Shown here in pieces: positions 6,109 to 8,581 of a DNA stretch of 8,581 nt. The notes beneath the pieces are model-generated. The model had not been told where the DNA came from. It made no database searches and saw nothing but the letters and a program-made list of their open reading frames with translations. This DNA comes from an uncultured Flavobacteriia bacterium. Lineage in GTDB: Bacteria; Bacteroidota; Bacteroidia; Flavobacteriales_D; Crocinitomicaceae. Positions within the stretch are counted from its first letter, which is position 1. Every line of letters starts with the position of its first letter. The position numbers and the translations under genes were made by a program. The DNA lies in NCBI GenBank assembly GCA_903887095.1, contig CAISOQ010000204.1:1-8581 (forward strand), given 5' to 3'.

Positions 6109-6819
6109 TTATTTGAAGCTATCTTCATATTCCTTTCTCTTTTTCCTGTGTATGGATACTTGAACTAAAAAATAAATAGCACCAATGTATGCTGTTCCAA
6201 GTCCAAAATAATTTGGTGAGTGCTTTGTTGGGATTGCAATAAGAAATATTGGAAGACCAACAATTATGAGAATGGCAAATACGGCTAGGATTAAGCCACC
6301 GGTCGTTTCATAAATTGTCTTGCCAATTTTAATGTCATTTTGTTTGTCTTTGTCAGCATTGTTCAGTTTCTCAACTCTTTGACTAAAGTCGGAAAGAAAT
6401 TTTCTGAAATCATCTTTATTATCATGTCCGTTGTCGTGATAGAATTTAATTTTTTTGCCGTTTTTTAAATGTAATTTGAATTGATCAAATTTTCTATCTG
6501 GTTGAAAAATATAATCTTCAATATCAGTCCACTTCATTTCTAAATCGGATTGCGAACCTAGCAGAAATCTTCTAATACATTTTCTCTTTATTCCATCTTC
6601 GTCAATGGTGATTTCAATTTCCGCAGTCGCTGTGTATCTCGGTAAGAAAAATGCTCCACCAACCACAGTAGCAACTATTACAAATACAAGAAACTTTGGC
6701 TCTTTCGGTAGGACATTGTTATTCGCTAAGTAGATTATTGTCCCCATACCCACCAACAAAAATGTTAGGAAAGAAAAGAACCAAAGCAAAGGTGATGATT
6801 GTTTAATTTTATAGGTCAT
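6109..6819 (-). CDS. Predicted four-helix membrane protein, possible PH-like domain
   Basis: I do not recognise this 236-residue protein by name. Two hydrophobic segments lie at about 11-31 and 43-60, a charged soluble stretch at about 62-152, and two more helices at about 175-196 and 205-221, ending in a Lys/Arg-rich tail (HRKKRKEYEDSFK). The soluble part reads like a small beta-domain, with alternating strands (AEIEITIDEDGIKRK), then MKWTDIEDY and FKLHLKNGKKIKFYHDN. That order resembles bacterial PH-like membrane-associated domains, but this is only an impression. The basic tail and hydrophobic spacing suggest that the soluble domain and both ends are cytoplasmic. I prefer ATG 6819 over an in-frame TTG at 6831, because a -7 element at 6849-6856 would leave the TTG almost no leader. 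A short AGCTT/AAGCT repeat spans its stop. It converges on the response regulator. Confidence 0.75.
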   Translation of the reverse strand: MTYKIKQSSPLLWFFSFLTFLLVGMGTIIYLANNNVLPKEPKFLVFVIVATVVGGAFFLPRYTATAEIEITIDEDGIKRKCIRRFLLGSQSDLEMKWTDIEDYIFQPDRKFDQFKLHLKNGKKIKFYHDNGHDNKDDFRKFLSDFSQRVEKLNNADKDKQNDIKIGKTIYETTGGLILAVFAILIIVGLPIFLIAIPTKHSPNYFGLGTAYIGAIYFLVQVSIHRKKRKEYEDSFK

Positions 6820-6848
6820 CGTTACTGTCAATTAGAATTTTATTTCGT

Positions 6849-6856
6849 CAAAGTTA
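6849..6856 (-). promoter_or_regulatory. -7 element before the four-helix membrane protein
   Basis: Read on the minus strand this is TAACTTTG, an exact TAnnTTTG match. It lies 29 bases before the ATG at 6819, predicting a leader of about 22 bases. I see no TTG at the proper -33 distance, so confidence is moderate. Confidence 0.5.
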
Positions 6857-6911
6857 GCAATGTCGAATGGAACAGCATAAAATTGTTAGTTCTCAAAGAG
6901 GTGCCACGTTT

Positions 6912-7436
6912 TTATTGGATCTTATTATTGTTATTCAATTTGTCGATTATATTTTTTACAAAATCATTCTGTTCTTTAAAATCAGAATTGATATTTATAA
7001 TTGTGATAACATACAAAACAATAAAGAAGAACAAGTAGTTAATTTTTCCCTCTGACAAGAAAATTTTAATTCCAAAAAAGAGTGTAAAAAGCAATCCAAA
7101 GCCGACGTAAAAAAGTCCACCAATTCCACCTGGGAATGAAATGGTGAGTATTCTTAATCCAGAATTGTTTTCAGACAAATGAATCAAGGTCTTGTTCGTC
7201 TTCCATCGATATCCTACGATTTCGTTTTTCAAAAAAATGTAGTTGTCAAATTCGCTTGCGAAAATCTTTTTGTCATCATTATCCAAGCGACGAGCATTTT
7301 TATTGTCAAAAAATGGTTCGCGTGAATCTGCTCGCAACGCTTTGAGGAATTCATTTTTACCTTTCTTGATCTTGTATGTTTTAATAACTATTGGTGTGAA
7401 GTACATTTTGGAGATCAAGTCATTATAACGAAACAT
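6912..7436 (-). CDS. Predicted two-helix membrane protein, function unknown
   Basis: This 174-residue protein is not recognised. The first 100 residues are soluble and charged (GKNEFLKALRADSREPFFDNKN, then DNDDKKIFASEFDNYIF). Strand-like stretches VGYRWKTNKTLIHLSE and LRILTISFPG follow, and then a glycine-rich helical hairpin in the membrane at about 105-127 and 132-150. The C-terminus is short and Asn/Lys-rich. With no signal peptide and two helices close together, both ends are probably cytoplasmic. The product ends 92 bases before the start of the next minus-strand gene, which has its own -7 element, so the two may be separate transcripts. No promoter consensus was found upstream. Both proteins combine a small soluble domain with a short helical hairpin, but I see no sequence similarity between them. 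It is A/T-rich, and the reading frame is long enough to be credible. Confidence 0.65.
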   Translation of the reverse strand: MFRYNDLISKMYFTPIVIKTYKIKKGKNEFLKALRADSREPFFDNKNARRLDNDDKKIFASEFDNYIFLKNEIVGYRWKTNKTLIHLSENNSGLRILTISFPGGIGGLFYVGFGLLFTLFFGIKIFLSEGKINYLFFFIVLYVITIININSDFKEQNDFVKNIIDKLNNNNKIQ

Positions 7437-7620
7437 AATCAGGCAATCGCCCTGCTTTTTAAAAGATTATTATTCCGAAGATAGAGTTTAATTCTTAACA
7501 TCTTTTCTTTTCACCGAAGTAAGATTTGGACTGACGCTTGATTATGGTTAATTGTATTTCTTCGTGCAGTGATACAGGCGAAACTGAACTGCAAAATAAT
7601 CTTAGAAAGTCCCAAAAAAA
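7437..7620. other. 184-base gap between two minus-strand genes
   Basis: No open frame or promoter consensus is evident. It contains an inverted repeat TGCAGT (7565-7570) / ACTGCA (7588-7593) with a 17-base loop, downstream of the lipoprotein gene. On the minus strand no T-run follows it, so it is not a convincing terminator. A T-run does follow the lipoprotein stop directly (7613-7619 on the plus strand as As), without a stem. Confidence 0.35.
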
Positions 7621-8208
7621 TTAATTAAACACAAGATCGACCCTCGGTAGCGCCTTGAATTTTTGCCAAGAACTTGAAGATCCATCATCATGAAAGTTAG
7701 ATTCTGTAATGGTTAAAGAGCCATAGCTTAAAGGATAATCAGATTGCTCGGTTTTAACTATATGTCCAATAGTTTCGGTTATATATTGCCCCCAGTTTGT
7801 TTGGATTCTGTTTAAAGTGTAATGTACACCACTTTGTAGGTTTATTTGGCTATTTGGCGCAACATAAGATATGTCCGTAGAACTGAATTGATGACCTCCG
7901 CTATACACAATCGATGAATCGGTATTATTTATGATTTCAATTAGATAATCTTTTGAACTTAAACTTGAATGACTTTGATAACCAAATGATTTAATAGACT
8001 TGTTCTCATTTAAAACAAAAGTATAGGAATGAACTTCAGCGTCCCATGTAACATCTGCTTTGTGACCAGATTTTACAAGGTCGTTGAATATGTGTTGGAA
8101 ATCTGAATCATTCGTTTTGAATTTTCCTTTTTGACAAGATATTAGCGTTATCAAAAGAAATAAAAAGAAACCGGATTTTAATATGCGAGCCATAACCATG
8201 AATTTCAT
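7621..8208 (-). CDS. Predicted small lipoprotein, function unknown
   Basis: The 195-residue protein opens with a lipoprotein signal peptide: a basic start (ARILK), the hydrophobic run FFLFLLITL, and a lipobox ending in LISC with C25 as the lipidated residue. The mature part is rich in Ser, Thr, Asn and beta-type alternation (YTFVLNENKSIKSFGYQS at 62-79, then IEIINNTDSSIVYSGGHQF and VHYTLNRIQTNWGQYI). It ends in a hydrophobic strand, VDLVFN. This suggests a single beta-sandwich domain, a layout I have seen in other Flavobacteriales lipoproteins, but I cannot name a family. The residues after C25 (QKGKFK) are basic, unlike the acidic surface-export signals known in the phylum, so it may face the periplasm. 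The first of three possible ATGs (8208, 8199, 8193) is used, and the choice does not affect the lipobox. The upstream esterase ends 55 bases before it, so they may be cotranscribed. Confidence 0.78.
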   Translation of the reverse strand: MKFMVMARILKSGFFLFLLITLISCQKGKFKTNDSDFQHIFNDLVKSGHKADVTWDAEVHSYTFVLNENKSIKSFGYQSHSSLSSKDYLIEIINNTDSSIVYSGGHQFSSTDISYVAPNSQINLQSGVHYTLNRIQTNWGQYITETIGHIVKTEQSDYPLSYGSLTITESNFHDDGSSSSWQKFKALPRVDLVFN

Positions 8209-8263
8209 GCTTTAACGCATTGAGCTAAGAACATATTGTTTTTGATTTTAAAAGAATTTCGCA

Positions 8264-8581
8264 CTATTCATCTTTAAATAAGGAGGTGAGGCCATCCATT
8301 ACAGAGAATAAATACATTCCATTATGATCTTTTTCGTAGGTAGCTGTCGAAACTTTAAGATTAGGATAATCACTTAATACAGTCCCGAGAGAATCAATCA
8401 TGAATAGATGGTGATCTACATATTCTCTAGGTCCGTCGAAAGCAATACCTTTTGAAATGAATATGTTGCTTTTGGTGCTTGTGTCAAGCTCTTTCTGTAT
8501 ATGCTTGATGGCATCTCCATCATTATACCATATACTAGCATCATAAATTTGGAATGCAGAAAACGATTTTTGAATAGGAAG
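8264..8581 (-). CDS. Alpha/beta-hydrolase esterase, C-terminal part (cut by window edge)
   Basis: On the minus strand an open frame runs in from the right edge for 105 codons to a TAG at 8264-8266; its start lies outside the window. The fragment begins LPIQKSFSAFQIYDASIWYNDGDA, the usual passage after the nucleophile region in the putative esterase family (PF00756, esterase D-like), where the strand leads to a D-x-S-x-W segment. Further on are IFISKGIAFDGPREY, then DHHLFMIDSL, and YEKDHNGMYLFSVMDGLTSLFKDE. The His of KDH (H86 of the fragment) fits the catalytic histidine, and the MDGLTSLF ending is typical of Bacteroidota members. The Ser nucleophile must lie beyond the edge. A hydrolase acting on siderophore or other ester substrates is typical of the family, but none is indicated here. 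The truncation is an artefact of the window, not a pseudogene sign. Confidence 0.65.
   Translation of the reverse strand, partial: LPIQKSFSAFQIYDASIWYNDGDAIKHIQKELDTSTKSNIFISKGIAFDGPREYVDHHLFMIDSLGTVLSDYPNLKVSTATYEKDHNGMYLFSVMDGLTSLFKDE

Noticed and set aside
6799..7055. Plus-strand open frames of 79 and 62 codons between 6799 and 7055
   Set aside because: They lie opposite the two minus-strand membrane genes and consist of hydrophobic, low-complexity residues from A/T-rich DNA.
7440..7460. Plus-strand terminator-like CAGGC-AATC-GCCCTG followed by five Ts
   Set aside because: The stem is only about five pairs with a bulge, and no plus-strand gene precedes it. It lies in the leader of the minus-strand membrane protein and is probably chance.
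8280..8290. Perfect Shine-Dalgarno-like AAGGAGGTGAG on the plus strand
   Set aside because: It lies antisense inside the esterase coding sequence, and no start codon with a usable frame follows at the right distance. The phylum rarely uses such sites.
1..8581. CRISPR arrays, tRNA or rRNA genes, transposases and toxin-antitoxin pairs
   Set aside because: I looked for regular spaced repeats, cloverleaf-like segments and family motifs on both strands and found none that I can support.

Overview
The window looks like chromosome from a member of the Bacteroidota, most likely order Flavobacteriales. The reasons are a DUF4494 protein (a family I know only from this phylum), a type III glutamine synthetase, starts without Shine-Dalgarno sites but with A/T-rich leaders, and promoters of the Bacteroidota -33/-7 type (TTTG, about 20 bases, TAnnTTTG). 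A family-level assignment such as Crocinitomicaceae would be a guess.

Region 1 (1-2506, plus strand) is a tight three-gene cluster: a DUF4494 protein with an acidic tail, pyridoxamine 5'-phosphate oxidase (pdxH), and an M16B zinc peptidase. The gaps are 5 and 2 bases, so the genes are almost certainly cotranscribed. Region 2 (2507-2948) has no gene but is rich in signals: three consecutive inverted repeats, the last a textbook terminator, and then a strong promoter with an operator-like repeat set. Region 3 (2949-5951, plus strand) holds the type III glutamine synthetase glnN, ending in a clean terminator, and an orphan NarL/LuxR-type response regulator with its own -7 element.

Region 4 (5952-8581) changes character. 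After a G/T-rich degenerate repeat, four genes lie on the minus strand, pointing towards the regulator. From the right-hand edge they are the C-terminal end of a probable alpha/beta-hydrolase esterase (cut by the window edge), a small lipoprotein, a two-helix membrane protein and a four-helix membrane protein with a possible PH-like domain. The last three have no function I recognise. The region looks more A/T-rich and accessory-like than the left side.

Nothing here amounts to a clear new multi-gene system. The most interesting unexplained signals are the hairpin cluster at 2662-2787 and the GGTGT/ACACC repeats over the glnN promoter. After them come the minus-strand membrane proteins and lipoprotein, which have no obvious homology.
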